DNA of 64,000 bases from Pseudodesulfovibrio sp. 5S69 (GCF_037094465.1 NZ_CP146609.1:2227501-2291500), one strand, 5' to 3'; positions 40,644 through 52,568 are shown, numbered from the stretch's first letter. The notes: generated by a model not told the origin, from the letters alone. A program made the numbers and translations.

Positions 40644-41336
40644 ATGACCATCTATCGCCTGTTCGACGAACCCGTGTTTCCCGACCCGGAAGAGGCCGAT
40701 CCGGACGGACTGCTCGCCGTGGGCGGCGACCTCTCCCCCCAACGGTTGCTGAACGCGTACGCCAACGGCATCTTCCCGTGGTACGCTGAAAATTCCCCCA
40801 TCCTGTGGTGGTCCACCAATCCAAGGCTGGCGCTTGTCCCCTCGGAGCTGCACGTGCCGCGCAGCCTGCGCAGGATGCTCAACAAGGGGGTTTTCACCTT
40901 CACCCTGGATACCCGGTTCGAAGCGGTCATCCGGCGCTGTGCCTGCTGCCCCAGGCCCGAACAGGAGGGCACCTGGATCGTGGACGAGATGATCGAGGCC
41001 TACACCCTGCTGCACCGGCTGGGCTACGCGCACAGCGTGGAGGCATGGCAGGGCGACGACCTTGTGGGCGGACTGTACGGCGTGTCGCTCGGCTCCATTT
41101 TTTACGGGGAGTCCATGTTCTACAACGTGCCGGACGCCTCCAAGGCGGCCTTTGCCGTGTTCGTGGAGCAGTTGCGCAAATGGGAGTTCACGCTCATCGA
41201 CTGCCAGCAGACGACCCGCCATCTCCTGCGCTTCGGCGCGCGGGAGTTCCAGCGGTTCCGCTTCATGTCCATGATCCGCGAGGGGATGAACGCGCCCCCC
41301 CTCGAAGGGATGTGGCGGTTCGACGATCAGGCTTGA
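40644..41336 (+). CDS. aat: Leucyl/phenylalanyl-tRNA-protein transferase
   Basis: 230 residues. Family landmarks: FPDPEEADPDGLLAVGGDL, the aminoacyl-site segment GIFPWY..PILWWSTNPR, and the GESMFYNVPDASKAA region. It adds Leu or Phe to proteins with N-terminal Arg or Lys, creating signals read by ClpS. No ribosome-binding site is visible before ATG 40644, and a terminator's T-run ends 7 bases upstream, so expression depends on readthrough or a leaderless message. Confidence 0.95.
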   Translation: MTIYRLFDEPVFPDPEEADPDGLLAVGGDLSPQRLLNAYANGIFPWYAENSPILWWSTNPRLALVPSELHVPRSLRRMLNKGVFTFTLDTRFEAVIRRCACCPRPEQEGTWIVDEMIEAYTLLHRLGYAHSVEAWQGDDLVGGLYGVSLGSIFYGESMFYNVPDASKAAFAVFVEQLRKWEFTLIDCQQTTRHLLRFGAREFQRFRFMSMIREGMNAPPLEGMWRFDDQA

Positions 41337-41343
41337 CCCCGGC

Positions 41344-41823
41344 TCAGTCCTCGTTCACCAGGGGGAGGTGCCGGCTCAGGTCGAAGTATCCCTTGAGAGG
41401 GAAGTCTAGGGGATAACTCGGGATTTTTTTAAACTCGATGAAACCGGCGTCCTTGCCCGGTTGGACCTCGGTGAACCCGGCCAGCCCGGCCGGAACCGGG
41501 AAGTCCAGCGGGTTGGACCGGATGGCCGTAAGCCTTGTGGAATACTGTTCTTTCAGGTAATTGACGATGAGATCGCGCTCGTCGGCCGTGAAGGACTCCA
41601 GGATGACCTTGCGGCCCTCCGGCAGAACGGTTTTCGGGGCGGAGGGGGCCTGCTCGATCAGCCCGGTGTAGTCCGATTCCGATTCCTCGGATCGGTTCCA
41701 GCGGGAGCGGAACAGGTGTACCTCGACGTCGCGCCTGCCCTTGAAACTCCTGATGACCATGGACAGGGAGTAGGCTCGCTGGCAGGGCAGGGGGGAGGCG
41801 GGGGTGTTGATGGAGATATCCAT
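41344..41823 (-). CDS. Conserved hypothetical protein
   Basis: 159 residues, starting [21 protein letters not shown] mid-region ([20 protein letters not shown], then [12 protein letters not shown]) and a C-terminus rich in Pro and Phe ([15 protein letters not shown]) are present. No signal peptide or membrane helix. I do not recognise the family. ATG 41823 has GGAG 10 bases upstream. It is convergent with aat (7-base gap) and divergent from uvrB. Confidence 0.68.
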   Translation of the reverse strand: MDISINTPASPLPCQRAYSLSMVIRSFKGRRDVEVHLFRSRWNRSEESESDYTGLIEQAPSAPKTVLPEGRKVILESFTADERDLIVNYLKEQYSTRLTAIRSNPLDFPVPAGLAGFTEVQPGKDAGFIEFKKIPSYPLDFPLKGYFDLSRHLPLVNED

Positions 41824-41907
41824 AGCGCTGACTCCGGTTCGCGGTTACAGGTTTTTTATAGTTACTTACGTGTTTTGGCGGGCCAGCTCAAGCCCGGGTG
41901 TGAAAGA

Positions 41908-43911
41908 ATGCCGGATTTTAAACTTGTCAGCGAATATACCCTCAAGGGCGACCAGCCCCAGGCCGTGGCCGAGCTCATCGCCGGGCTGAACGCCGGCGTG
42001 CGCGATCAGGTCCTGCTCGGCGCCACGGGCACGGGCAAGACCTTCACCATGGCCAACGTGGTGGCTCAATTGAACCGCCCGGCCCTCATCCTGGCCCCGA
42101 ACAAGACCCTGGCCGCCCAGCTCTACACCGAGTTCAAGGGGCTGTTCCCGGATAATGCGGTTGAATACTTCGTCAGTTATTACGACTATTACCAGCCCGA
42201 AGCGTACATGCCGCACTCGGACGTGTACATCGAGAAGGATTCGTCCATCAACGACGACATCGACAAGATGCGCCACTCGGCAACCCACGCGTTGCTGACG
42301 CGCCGGGACGTGCTCCTGGTGGCCTCCGTGTCGTGCATCTATGGCTTGGGCTCGCCCGATTTCTACGCCAAGATGGTCATCCCCGTGGAGGAGGGCCAGA
42401 CCATGGCCATGGATTCCCTGCTCGGGCGGCTGGTGGAGATCCACTACGAGCGCAACGACTACGACTTCCACCGCAGCAGCTTCCGAGTGCGCGGCGATGT
42501 AGTCGAGATTATCCCGGCCTACAGCCGGGAGAAGGCGCTGCGCATCGAGTTCTTCGGCGACGAGATCGACTCCATCACCGAGACCGACCCGCTGACCGGT
42601 GAGGTCAAGGACCGGCTGCGCAAGACGGTCATCTACCCCGGCTCGCACTTCGTGTCCGACCGTGACAACGTAGACCGGGCCATCAACGACATCCGGGACG
42701 AACTCCAGTCCCGGCTGGCGTACCTCAAACGCAACAACAAGCTGGTCGAGGCACAGCGGCTGGAACAGCGGACCATGTACGACCTCGAGACCATCGAGGA
42801 GTTGGGCTACTGCAACGGCATCGAGAACTACTCGCGCCACCTGGACGGGCGCGTGGAAGGCCAGCCGCCGTCGACCCTGCTCGACTATTTCCCGGACGAT
42901 TTCATCCTCTTCGTGGATGAGTCGCACATCGCCCTGCCCCAGGTGGGCGGCATGTACCGGGGCGACCGTTCGCGCAAGACCACCCTGGTGGACTTCGGTT
43001 TCCGCCTGCCTTCGGCCCTGGACAACCGGCCGCTCAACTACGAAGAGTTCCAGGAGCGCATCCACCAGGCGGTCTACGTTTCGGCCACGCCCGGCCCGCT
43101 GGAGCTGGACCTGGCCCAGGGCGTCGTCGTGGAGCAGATCATCCGGCCCACCGGGTTGCTGGATCCGGAGATCGAGGTGCGCAAGACGCAGGGACAGATT
43201 GACGATTTGCTGGCGGAGTGTAAGAAGAGGCAAGCAAAGGACGAGCGGGTCCTGGTGACCACGTTGACCAAGCGCATGGCCGAGGACCTGAACGACTACC
43301 TGAACCAGATGGGCGTCCAGGCCAAGTACCTGCATTCGGATATCGACACGCTCGAGCGCATGGCCATCATCAAGGCGCTTCGGGAAGGCGAGTTTTTTGT
43401 CCTGGTGGGCATCAACCTCCTGCGCGAGGGGCTGGATATTCCCGAGGTCTCCCTGGTGGCCATCCTGGACGGCGACAAGGAGGGCTTCCTGCGCTCCACG
43501 CGCTCGCTCATCCAGACCTTCGGCCGGGCCGCCCGCAACGCGGGCGGACGGGTCATCCTGTATGCGGACAAGGTCACGGACTCCATGGCCGCGGCCATGG
43601 GCGAGACCGAGCGCAGACGGGAGAAGCAGCAGGAGTACAACCTGGAGCACGGCATCACGCCGACGACCATCCGCAAGAAGGTGGACAACCTCTTCGGGGA
43701 ACTCACGGGCCACGCCGACAAGGGGGCAACCGTGGCCAGGGCCGCCGAGGACGGCGTGGACTACGGCGCGGACCAGAAGACGCTGAACAAGACCGTCAAG
43801 CGGCTGGAGCGGGAGATGCGCGAGGCCGCCAGGGAACTCGAATTCGAACGGGCCGCGGAACTCCGGGACCGCATCGCCCGGATTCGCGAGCGCATGCTGG
43901 AGTTGGGGTAA
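41908..43911 (+). CDS. uvrB: UvrABC excinuclease subunit B
   Basis: 667 residues, normal length. Walker A GATGTGKT at 38-45, the damage-probing beta-hairpin ([10 protein letters not shown] at 91-100), helicase motifs ([17 protein letters not shown]) and a C-terminal UVR motif ([17 protein letters not shown]). Acts in nucleotide-excision repair with UvrA and UvrC. ATG 41908 chosen by the family N-terminus ([20 protein letters not shown]); the ribosome site is weak. The K+ channel gene starts 3 bases after its stop. Confidence 0.97.
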   Translation: MPDFKLVSEYTLKGDQPQAVAELIAGLNAGVRDQVLLGATGTGKTFTMANVVAQLNRPALILAPNKTLAAQLYTEFKGLFPDNAVEYFVSYYDYYQPEAYMPHSDVYIEKDSSINDDIDKMRHSATHALLTRRDVLLVASVSCIYGLGSPDFYAKMVIPVEEGQTMAMDSLLGRLVEIHYERNDYDFHRSSFRVRGDVVEIIPAYSREKALRIEFFGDEIDSITETDPLTGEVKDRLRKTVIYPGSHFVSDRDNVDRAINDIRDELQSRLAYLKRNNKLVEAQRLEQRTMYDLETIEELGYCNGIENYSRHLDGRVEGQPPSTLLDYFPDDFILFVDESHIALPQVGGMYRGDRSRKTTLVDFGFRLPSALDNRPLNYEEFQERIHQAVYVSATPGPLELDLAQGVVVEQIIRPTGLLDPEIEVRKTQGQIDDLLAECKKRQAKDERVLVTTLTKRMAEDLNDYLNQMGVQAKYLHSDIDTLERMAIIKALREGEFFVLVGINLLREGLDIPEVSLVAILDGDKEGFLRSTRSLIQTFGRAARNAGGRVILYADKVTDSMAAAMGETERRREKQQEYNLEHGITPTTIRKKVDNLFGELTGHADKGATVARAAEDGVDYGADQKTLNKTVKRLEREMREAARELEFERAAELRDRIARIRERMLELG

Positions 43912-43914
43912 GGG

Positions 43915-44949
43915 ATGAAGGGTACATTTCATCGACGGATGTTGCGCATGCGCGCCAGGCTGGGCTCCTTCTGGAGCATCGTCCTCGGCGTCATCTATCT
44001 CTTCGTCATCTTCCTGCTCGGCATCGGCTTCTACATGATCTACGAGCACTGGGACCTGGGCAGCGCCTTCTACATGGTGGTCATCACCCTCTCCACCGTG
44101 GGTTTCATGGAGGTCAACCAGCTCTCGCCGGAAGGGCGCATCTTCACGGCTTTCCTGATTATGCTCGGGGTGGGCGGCTTCGTGTATATCGCGGGCGCGT
44201 TCGCCCAGGTGCTCATGGACGGGCGACTGCAAATCTTGTGGGGTAAGCATAGAATGATGAAAATGATCAGCAAGTTGAGGAACCATTTCATCGTCTGCGG
44301 CCATGGCCGCATCGGCAGCATCGTGGTCCAGGAGATCATGAACGACGGCCACGACGTGGTGGTCATCGAGAACGATCCCGGCCTCATCGACAAGATGGAA
44401 CAGGAGGGTATCCTGTGTCTCGAAGGCGACGCCACCAGCGATGCCGTGCTCATGAGCGCCGGGCTGCCCTACGCCAAGTCCTTGATCTCGGCCGTGACCA
44501 GCGAGGCGGCCAACGTCTACGTCACCCTGACCGCCCGCCAGCTCAATCCCACGATCACCATCGTGGCCCGTGCCGGGGACAAGTCGCACATCTCACGCCT
44601 GGAACTGGCCGGGGCCGACCGGGTGGTCCTGCCGCACTTCATCGGCGGACTGCGCATGGCCCAGAGCGTGCTCAGACCCACGGTGACCAACTTCCTCGAA
44701 CTGGCCGTGCGCGGCGGCATCGACCTCCAGATGGAGGAGTTGGCCGTATCGCCCGAGTCGGAGCTGGTGGACAAGGACCTCATCGAGTCCAAGATCAGGC
44801 CCAACTTCAACCTGATCATCATCGCCATCAAGAAGGAGTCCGGGGAGATGGTCTTCAACCCCGGCCCGAAGGAGATCATCCGGGCCAACGACACGCTGCT
44901 GGCCGTGGGCAAGAAGACCAATCTGGCTGAACTCAGAGAAATTTTGTAA
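43915..44949 (+). CDS. Two-TM potassium channel with RCK/TrkA domains
   Basis: 344 residues. Two transmembrane helices with a pore loop between them: the selectivity filter reads TVGFM (Thr61-Met65), where most channels have TVGYG or TVGFG. A Rossmann RCK-N domain (GHGRIGSIVVQEI, about 128-140) and an RCK-C domain (to residue 340) follow. It should be a ligand-gated K+ channel or transporter; the Met in the last filter position is unusual. Tightly linked to uvrB (3 bases). Confidence 0.9.
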   Translation: MKGTFHRRMLRMRARLGSFWSIVLGVIYLFVIFLLGIGFYMIYEHWDLGSAFYMVVITLSTVGFMEVNQLSPEGRIFTAFLIMLGVGGFVYIAGAFAQVLMDGRLQILWGKHRMMKMISKLRNHFIVCGHGRIGSIVVQEIMNDGHDVVVIENDPGLIDKMEQEGILCLEGDATSDAVLMSAGLPYAKSLISAVTSEAANVYVTLTARQLNPTITIVARAGDKSHISRLELAGADRVVLPHFIGGLRMAQSVLRPTVTNFLELAVRGGIDLQMEELAVSPESELVDKDLIESKIRPNFNLIIIAIKKESGEMVFNPGPKEIIRANDTLLAVGKKTNLAELREIL

Positions 44950-44963
44950 TTATATCCAGGTAG

Positions 44964-47024
<2,061 letters not shown>

Positions 47025-47061
47025 CCATACGTATTTTCAACACGAGACAAGGAGAGATTCC

Positions 47062-47838
47062 ATGACTGTCGACATCGTCATCCTGGGTGCCAAGGGCCGG
47101 ATGGGCAAGACCCTTATCGACATGGCTCTGGCCGACGAGAAACTGAACCTGGTGGGCGCGTGCGAGCGCAAGGGCCATGCGGAAGGCCTGGATTACGAGT
47201 GCGCCGTCTCCGACTGCCTCGAAGAACTGCTGCCCAACGTGCCCGGCGCGGTGGTCGTCGATTTCACCGCCCCCGAGGCTTCGGTGGCCATGTCCAGGAC
47301 CGTCGCCAAATACGGCAACCCCGCGGTCATCGGCACCACCGGCCTGAACCCGGAACAGCAGGCCGAGTTGGCCGAGTCCGCCAAGAAAACCCCGATCTTC
47401 TGGGCTCCGAACATGTCCGTGGGCATCAACGTGCTGCTCAAGTTCCTGCCCCAGCTCGTCCAGGCCTTGGGCGAGGACTACGACATGGAAATGGTCGAGA
47501 CGCATCACAAGATGAAAAAGGACTCCCCGAGCGGCACCGCCCTCAAGCTGGCCCAGGTCCTGGCCGAGGCGCGCGGCTGGGACTACGACGAGGTCAAGCG
47601 GCACTGCCGCGACGGCATCATCGGCGAACGCCCCAAAAAACAGATCGGCGTCCAGGCCCTGCGCGGCGGCGATGTGGTCGGCGACCATACCATGTACTTT
47701 TTCGGGCCCGGCGAACGTATCGAGATCACCCACCGCGCCCACTCCCGCGAGACCTTCGCGGCCGGCGCCCTGCGTGCCGCCAAATGGCTGGCCCGGCAGA
47801 AACCCGGCAAGCTCTACGCCATGGCCGACATCTTCTAG
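47062..47838 (+). CDS. dapB: 4-hydroxy-tetrahydrodipicolinate reductase
   Basis: 258 residues. NAD(P)-binding [14 protein letters not shown] and the substrate motif [19 protein letters not shown] are intact. It acts in the lysine/meso-diaminopimelate pathway and thus feeds peptidoglycan. AAGGAGAG lies 6 bases before the ATG. Last gene of the uvrB-channel-ligA-dapB run; terminator follows. Confidence 0.97.
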   Translation: MTVDIVILGAKGRMGKTLIDMALADEKLNLVGACERKGHAEGLDYECAVSDCLEELLPNVPGAVVVDFTAPEASVAMSRTVAKYGNPAVIGTTGLNPEQQAELAESAKKTPIFWAPNMSVGINVLLKFLPQLVQALGEDYDMEMVETHHKMKKDSPSGTALKLAQVLAEARGWDYDEVKRHCRDGIIGERPKKQIGVQALRGGDVVGDHTMYFFGPGERIEITHRAHSRETFAAGALRAAKWLARQKPGKLYAMADIF

Positions 47839-47872
47839 GCCGGGGATATTACAGAACGCCCGAAAGGGAGTC

Positions 47873-47893
47873 TCTCGCGAGGCTCCCTTTTTT
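47873..47893 (+). terminator. Terminator after dapB
   Basis: AAAGGGAG / CTCCCTTTTTT hairpin, 35 bases after the stop; stem interior is GC-rich. Confidence 0.82.
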
Positions 47894-47897
47894 GTAC

Positions 47898-48010
47898 GTG
47901 TGCCTCCGGCGGGCCCTCGCCGGGCGGGCGTCTCCGACGGCCGGGGCGCTGCCCCGGACCCCGCCAGGGAACCCTTTGAAAAGGGTTCCCTGGACCCTCC
48001 CAAACTTTTT
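47898..48010 (+). repeat. Intergenic repeat element, copy A
   Basis: Starts TGCCTCCGGCGG, contains the palindrome GGAACCCTTTGAAAAGGGTTCC and ends GGACCCTCCCAAACTTTTT. This is the style of the multi-copy intergenic elements I associate with Desulfovibrio genomes; multi-copy status cannot be shown here. Part of the 434-base gap 47839-48272. Confidence 0.65.
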
Positions 48011-48185
48011 GTGTCGCCTGCGGCGAAAGCGGGGGGGCGGGAAAGGGGATGTTAACACGGGGAGATTGGCTGGTGGCGGTTTGGCGGTGTCCCAAAGGGG
48101 GCGGCGTGTTGAACTACGGCGAAATAACCGATTTGCCGCGCTGCCGCCTTCCGCGAAGCGGCACCGAAGAGTTTAGGAGGGGAGA
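48011..48185. other. Non-coding spacer between two repeat copies
   Basis: No gene with a ribosome site or recognisable product; I see a GC-rich stretch (GCCTGCGGCGAAAGC) and no T-run hairpin. Confidence 0.5.
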
Positions 48186-48268
48186 TGGGGATGGAGGTCC
48201 GGGGAAGGGGAAGAGGGAAGCCCTTTTCAAGGGTCCCCTTCCCTTCCCCGGCCGCCGGAGGCAACCTC
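48186..48268 (-). repeat. Intergenic repeat element, copy B (inverted)
   Basis: Its minus-strand reading begins TTGCCTCCGGCGG, has the core GGGACCCTTGAAAAGGGC and ends CCCCGGACC, matching copy A in order but diverged. The two copies face each other. Confidence 0.55.
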
Positions 48269-48272
48269 CCCC

Positions 48273-49721
48273 CTACAAAATGGGCGACAGCAGGCGGGCG
48301 AAGCGGATGACGGTTTGCTGGAAGATGTTTTTTCCGTCGAACTCGTTGGTCCCGGTCTCGACGCAATGGTTGAAGTCGTCGAGGAACATGGTTTCGATAT
48401 CCTTGCAGAAGTCGGGGTCTTCGACGAGCATGGTGATTTCGAAATTGAGCCGGAAGGAGCGGTTGTCGAGGTTGGCGGTGCCCACGCCCGCCAGGGCGTT
48501 GTCGGCCAGGAAGACCTTCTGGTGCAGGAAGCCGTCGACGTAGCGGAAGACGCGGATGCCGGGCTGGACGAGTTCCTTGAGGCAGGCGAATCCGGCCATG
48601 TAGACCATCAGGTGGTCGGGCCGCTTGGGCAGCATGATGCGCACGTCCACGCCGCGCATGGCGGCCATCTGCAAGGCCTTCATGACCGAGGTGTCGGGCA
48701 CGAAGTAGGGGCTGGCAATCCAGAATCGTTCTTTGGCCGAGGCGATGGCCTGAATGAACATGAGGGAGCAGTTTTCCAGGGCGTCCACCGGGCCTGTGGG
48801 AAGGGCCAGGACTTCGGCCTTGCCCTGTTTTGCGGGCATGGACAGGTCCAGGTCCGGGACCTCGCTGGTGGCCCAGTACCAGTCCTTGCCAAAGCAGACC
48901 TGGATGGGCAGCACGGCCGGGCCGGAGATGCGGGCGTGGGTGTCGCGCCAGCCGCCGTAGCCGTTGTCCTTGCCGCCGAGGTATTCGGTGCCCACGTTGT
49001 GCCCGCCGACAAAAGCGGTGTGGCCGTCCACGACCACGATCTTGCGGTGGTTGCGGAAGTTGAGCTGGAAGCGGTTGCCCGGACCGCGCGTGGTGTGGAA
49101 GGGAAAGGCCTCGACTCCGGCGGCGTGCAGGGCGTCCCAGTAGGCGGCCGGGGTCTTGTAGCTGCCCAGTTCGTCGTAGAGGAAGCGGATGTGGACCCCT
49201 TGGCGGGCCTTGCGGACGAGGAGCTCGCCGAGCTGTTTGCCCAAGTCGTCGTCGCGGACGATGTAGAACTGGATGAGCACGTATTTTTCGGCTTTTTCGA
49301 CAGCGTCGAAGATGGCTTTGAAGGTGTCGGGGCCGTTGACCAGCAGTTGCATGTCGTTGCCGCCGAGATAGGGTGACTCGGCCAGGGTCTCGAAGACCGT
49401 GCGGGGCTGGTGCGGGAGTTCGCGTTCGGACAGGGGGGTGACGGGAGGCACGTCGTGGCGGTCCCCGATGCGCCGTTGGAACTCGGCCCGGCCGGTGCGC
49501 ATGGCGTCCACGTAGCCGTGGAACTTGGACCGGCCGAAGATCCAGTACAGGGGCAGGGCGATGATCGGGAAGGTGGCCAGGGAGATGGCCCAGGCCACGG
49601 CTCCCTGCGGTGTGCGGGTCTCGCGGATGGCGATGAGCGCGGTGAGGATACCCGTTATCTCCATCGCGGTATAGAACAGGCTGGCCAAGCCGAGCAGGAA
49701 GGACATTTCCAAAGATTCCAT
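48273..49721 (-). CDS. cls: Cardiolipin synthase (phospholipase D family)
   Basis: 482 residues. Two N-terminal transmembrane helices (about 4-24 and 36-60), then two HKD catalytic motifs: HRKIVVVDGHTAFVGGHNVG and HQKVFLADNALAGVGTANLD. It joins two phosphatidylglycerols to cardiolipin in the inner membrane, downstream of PgsA (19.9 kb). Start 49721 lacks a clear ribosome site; Met6 (49706) is an alternative. Divergent from the MATE gene. Confidence 0.93.
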   Translation of the reverse strand: MESLEMSFLLGLASLFYTAMEITGILTALIAIRETRTPQGAVAWAISLATFPIIALPLYWIFGRSKFHGYVDAMRTGRAEFQRRIGDRHDVPPVTPLSERELPHQPRTVFETLAESPYLGGNDMQLLVNGPDTFKAIFDAVEKAEKYVLIQFYIVRDDDLGKQLGELLVRKARQGVHIRFLYDELGSYKTPAAYWDALHAAGVEAFPFHTTRGPGNRFQLNFRNHRKIVVVDGHTAFVGGHNVGTEYLGGKDNGYGGWRDTHARISGPAVLPIQVCFGKDWYWATSEVPDLDLSMPAKQGKAEVLALPTGPVDALENCSLMFIQAIASAKERFWIASPYFVPDTSVMKALQMAAMRGVDVRIMLPKRPDHLMVYMAGFACLKELVQPGIRVFRYVDGFLHQKVFLADNALAGVGTANLDNRSFRLNFEITMLVEDPDFCKDIETMFLDDFNHCVETGTNEFDGKNIFQQTVIRFARLLSPIL

Positions 49722-49817
49722 GGGAGTTATTGCTATCAGAAAACCGCTGAAAAGGGAAAGCTTTGCTTGTCATCGCAGGGGGGATGTGTTCTGGGTTTTT
49801 TGGCAGGAGAAAACACG

Positions 49818-51170
49818 GTGCACGACAGACCGGCACAACAGCCCCAACGACATCCCTTTCTGGACAAGCCCAACCGGACGCTCGTGCGCATGGCCTTGCC
49901 CGTGCTCTTTTCCCTGGTGGCCGAGCCGCTGACCGGCCTGGCCGACACCGCCTTCGTGGCGCGGATTCCCGGCTCGGAACCCGTGGCGGCCCTGGGCGTC
50001 GGCACCATGGCTTTTTCCGCCATCTTCTGGGCTTTCGCCTTCCTGGGCATCGCCACCCAGACCGAGGTGGCCCACAGCGTGGGCCGGGGCGAGGAAGACC
50101 GCGCGATCAAGGTGGTCTCCCTGGCCGGACTGCTGGCGGCGGGCATCGGCATGGGGCTCCTGGCCGCGTCCATCTGGTTTCTGTCGCCCATCGCCTCGGT
50201 CTTCGGGGCCGAGGGGCTGGTCAACGACTATGCCTGTCGGTATATGTTTTACCGGCTGCTGGGCGCGCCCGCGGTGCTGGTCACCCTGGCCTGTTTCGGC
50301 GGCTTGCGCGGGGCTCAGGACATGCGTACGCCGCTCTATGTGGCCGTGGGCATCAACCTGGTCAACGTCCTGCTGGACTGGCTGCTGATCTTCGGCCACG
50401 GGTCGTTTCCGGCCATGGGCGTGGCCGGCGCGGCCATCGCCAGCTCGGTCAGCCAGTGGATCGGGGCGTTCTGGTGCCTGATCGCGGTCTACCGGACCCT
50501 CGGCTTGACCTGGCGCATGCGCGGCGCCGGGCTGGCCCGGCTCATGCGCGTGGGCGGCGACCTGTTCCTGCGCACCGGGGCGGTGCTGGTCTTCCTGGCC
50601 CTGTGCACCCGGGTGGCCAATCTGTTCGGCGCGGACCAGGGCGCGGCCTTCCAGGCCATCCGGCAATTTTTCCTTTTTTCGGCACTGTTTCTCGACGCCT
50701 TCGCCATCACCGGGCAGAGCCTGGTCGGGTATTTCATGGGGGCGGACGAACGGGACAAGGCCCGCGAGGTGGCCAAACTGGTCTGCTGGTGGAGTTTCGG
50801 CACGGGCGTGGCCTTGTGCCTGGCCATGCTGCTGGGGACCGAGATGGTGGCTTGGCTGCTGGTGCCCCCGGCGGCCTACGCCGTGTTCGGGCCGGGCTGG
50901 GTGGTGGTCTCCCTGTCCCAGCCCATCGGCTCCCTGTCGTTCGCCACGGACGGCATCCACTGGGGCACCGGAGATTTCGCCTACCTGCGCAACAGCATGT
51001 TGGTGGCATCGGCCGTGGGCGGGGCGTGCGTCCTGGCCGTGGAGATATCCCGGCCGCAGCACGTGCTGGTCTACATCTGGCTGGCCTCGGCCCTGTGGAC
51101 CTTCATTCGGGCGGGGTTCGGCCTGGCGCGCATATGGCCAGGCGTGGGCAATGCGCCGCTCAAGGGCTAG
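49818..51170 (+). CDS. MATE-family multidrug/Na+-driven efflux transporter
   Basis: 450 residues with 12 hydrophobic segments, opening PNRTLVRMALPVLFSLVAEP and LTGLADTAFVARIPGSEPVA, typical DinF/MATE subtype. A repeated half (GDLFLRTGAVLVFLALCTRV) confirms the internal duplication. GTG 49818 is chosen because AGGAGA sits 8 bases upstream. Substrate not predictable. Confidence 0.92.
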   Translation: MHDRPAQQPQRHPFLDKPNRTLVRMALPVLFSLVAEPLTGLADTAFVARIPGSEPVAALGVGTMAFSAIFWAFAFLGIATQTEVAHSVGRGEEDRAIKVVSLAGLLAAGIGMGLLAASIWFLSPIASVFGAEGLVNDYACRYMFYRLLGAPAVLVTLACFGGLRGAQDMRTPLYVAVGINLVNVLLDWLLIFGHGSFPAMGVAGAAIASSVSQWIGAFWCLIAVYRTLGLTWRMRGAGLARLMRVGGDLFLRTGAVLVFLALCTRVANLFGADQGAAFQAIRQFFLFSALFLDAFAITGQSLVGYFMGADERDKAREVAKLVCWWSFGTGVALCLAMLLGTEMVAWLLVPPAAYAVFGPGWVVVSLSQPIGSLSFATDGIHWGTGDFAYLRNSMLVASAVGGACVLAVEISRPQHVLVYIWLASALWTFIRAGFGLARIWPGVGNAPLKG

Positions 51171-51182
51171 GGCCGGTGCATG

Positions 51183-51213
51183 AAAAAGGCCCGCCGGTCG
51201 CGCCGACGGGCCC
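51183..51213 (-). terminator. Terminator of the Hpt gene
   Basis: On the minus strand GGCCCGTCGG / CCGGCGGGCC then five T's; 25 bases after the Hpt stop. Confidence 0.85.
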
Positions 51214-51238
51214 TGTGAGGGCGTGTCTCCGGGCCGGT

Positions 51239-51595
51239 TCAGTGCTCGGCCAGGTAATTGAACATGAATTCGTAGGCGTTGCGCATCTCTTCCTCAAGCT
51301 GGTCCATGAGCGCCAGGGCAGCGTCCAAGTCGCCGGTCTTGCAGGCTTTTTCAAGCTGGAGGCAACACTCGCGCACCCGCTCCACGCCGATGGTGGCGGC
51401 TCCACCCTTGAGGGAATGGGCCAGGTGGCGCAGTTTTTCCACGTCGCCGGAGGAGAGGGCGTCCTTAATGCTCTGGATCCTCTTGGGTTCCTGGGAGATG
51501 AACACGGTGAACATCCGTTTCATGAACGGACGACGATCCGCCATTGATTCCAGGAACTTGCTGTCGACTATTTCCTTGCTCACTGTGTTCCCCAT
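51239..51595 (-). CDS. Stand-alone Hpt (histidine phosphotransfer) protein
   Basis: 118 residues, a single four-helix Hpt domain. Phospho-acceptor His60 lies in HLAHSLKGGAATIGVE. It should relay phosphate between a hybrid kinase and a response regulator; no cognate kinase is adjacent. ATG 51595 has only a poor ribosome site; GTG 51583 (VSKEIVDSKF) with GGGGA is a fair alternative. Confidence 0.87.
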   Translation of the reverse strand: MGNTVSKEIVDSKFLESMADRRPFMKRMFTVFISQEPKRIQSIKDALSSGDVEKLRHLAHSLKGGAATIGVERVRECCLQLEKACKTGDLDAALALMDQLEEEMRNAYEFMFNYLAEH

Positions 51596-51690
51596 CTCTT
51601 GAATAGGCCGATTGTGCCGACCATATTTCATCTACATACTTCGATGGGCAGTTTTCAGCAACAGGTTTGCGAACAAAACGAAGAAGTCGA

Positions 51691-52320
51691 TCAACCGGGG
51701 TGGTAGAAGAACCGGCCGAGGCCCACGGTGAAGACGATGCAGCCGTATGCGGCGTGCTCCACAGAGGCGAGGATCAGGGAGCCGGTTCTGCGGTAGGTCC
51801 GGGCGAAGATCCAGCCTGCCGGGAGGGTCAGGGCCACGGCCACCCAGTTGCCGAAGACGATGTGCAGGAAGGAGAAGGCCAGGACGCTGGCCCAGGTCCG
51901 GGCGTGGTCCGACTGCAGAATGGGGGCGTAGCGACGGAAGAGAAAAGCTCGGTAGACGGCTTCCTGCGGAAAGGCGGAAAGCAGGGGGTAGAGTAGCATG
52001 ACGGCCGCCCACAGGAGCGGTCTGGTGCGGGGAAAGCTGAAGAGTTGGTCCGGTGCCCAAACGAGCACCACGAGCACGGAACACAGGGCGATCGCCAGGG
52101 AACGGAGGGCTATCGCCCTTAAATTGGCTCTGTTTTCATGGAGAAAAACGGAAAATTCCGTTTTTGGAAGGTATCCGCCCTTGCCGAGATAGATCAGGCA
52201 ACCGCCCGCAAAGACGAGGAGCAGGGGGATTTTGGGAAACGGCAACCAGCCCAGCGCGTGGAGTAACGGGGTCAGGCCGAAGAGGGCCAGGAATTCAAAC
52301 CAGAGGAACGGGGTGGGCAT
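51691..52320 (-). CDS. CPBP-family intramembrane protease-like protein
   Basis: 209 residues, about six membrane helices. Motifs of the CAAX-protease/bacteriocin-processing family: AFPQEAVYRAFLFRRY, FSFLHIVFGN and VEHAAYGCIVF. The first motif normally has two adjacent glutamates; here it reads Gln-Glu, so activity is uncertain. Upstream gap 52321-52568 holds no gene I can support. Confidence 0.75.
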   Translation of the reverse strand: MPTPFLWFEFLALFGLTPLLHALGWLPFPKIPLLLVFAGGCLIYLGKGGYLPKTEFSVFLHENRANLRAIALRSLAIALCSVLVVLVWAPDQLFSFPRTRPLLWAAVMLLYPLLSAFPQEAVYRAFLFRRYAPILQSDHARTWASVLAFSFLHIVFGNWVAVALTLPAGWIFARTYRRTGSLILASVEHAAYGCIVFTVGLGRFFYHPG

Positions 52321-52568
52321 CTCGCGTATATACGTATGGTTGCCGGGTCGGTCCAGCCCGCCGCGCTGTTGTCATGCAACCGCCACATTGTTCTTCCTCT
52401 CAGGTTGTCCACAAATATTCACGAAAATCATTCCGTGTTGGCACAACCTGTGGAAAAAAAGTGGAAAGGGCTGAAATCTCCCGCAGTGCCGGTTTATTCG
52501 CGTCTCCCTTTGAGATAAGGTCCTCCGTCCGAACATGTGTACCGATTACGGTGGCGAAGGAGGTTCGG

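Noticed and set aside
37925..40651. 908-residue frame antisense to clpS-clpA
   Set aside because: Same kind of shadow; mirrors the codon pattern of clpA.
41866..44589. 907-residue frame antisense to uvrB and the channel gene
   Set aside because: Shadow frame spanning two well-supported genes.
48052..49836. 594-residue frame overlapping cls on the same strand
   Set aside because: Arg/Pro/His-rich alternative frame of cls; the HKD enzyme is in the other frame.
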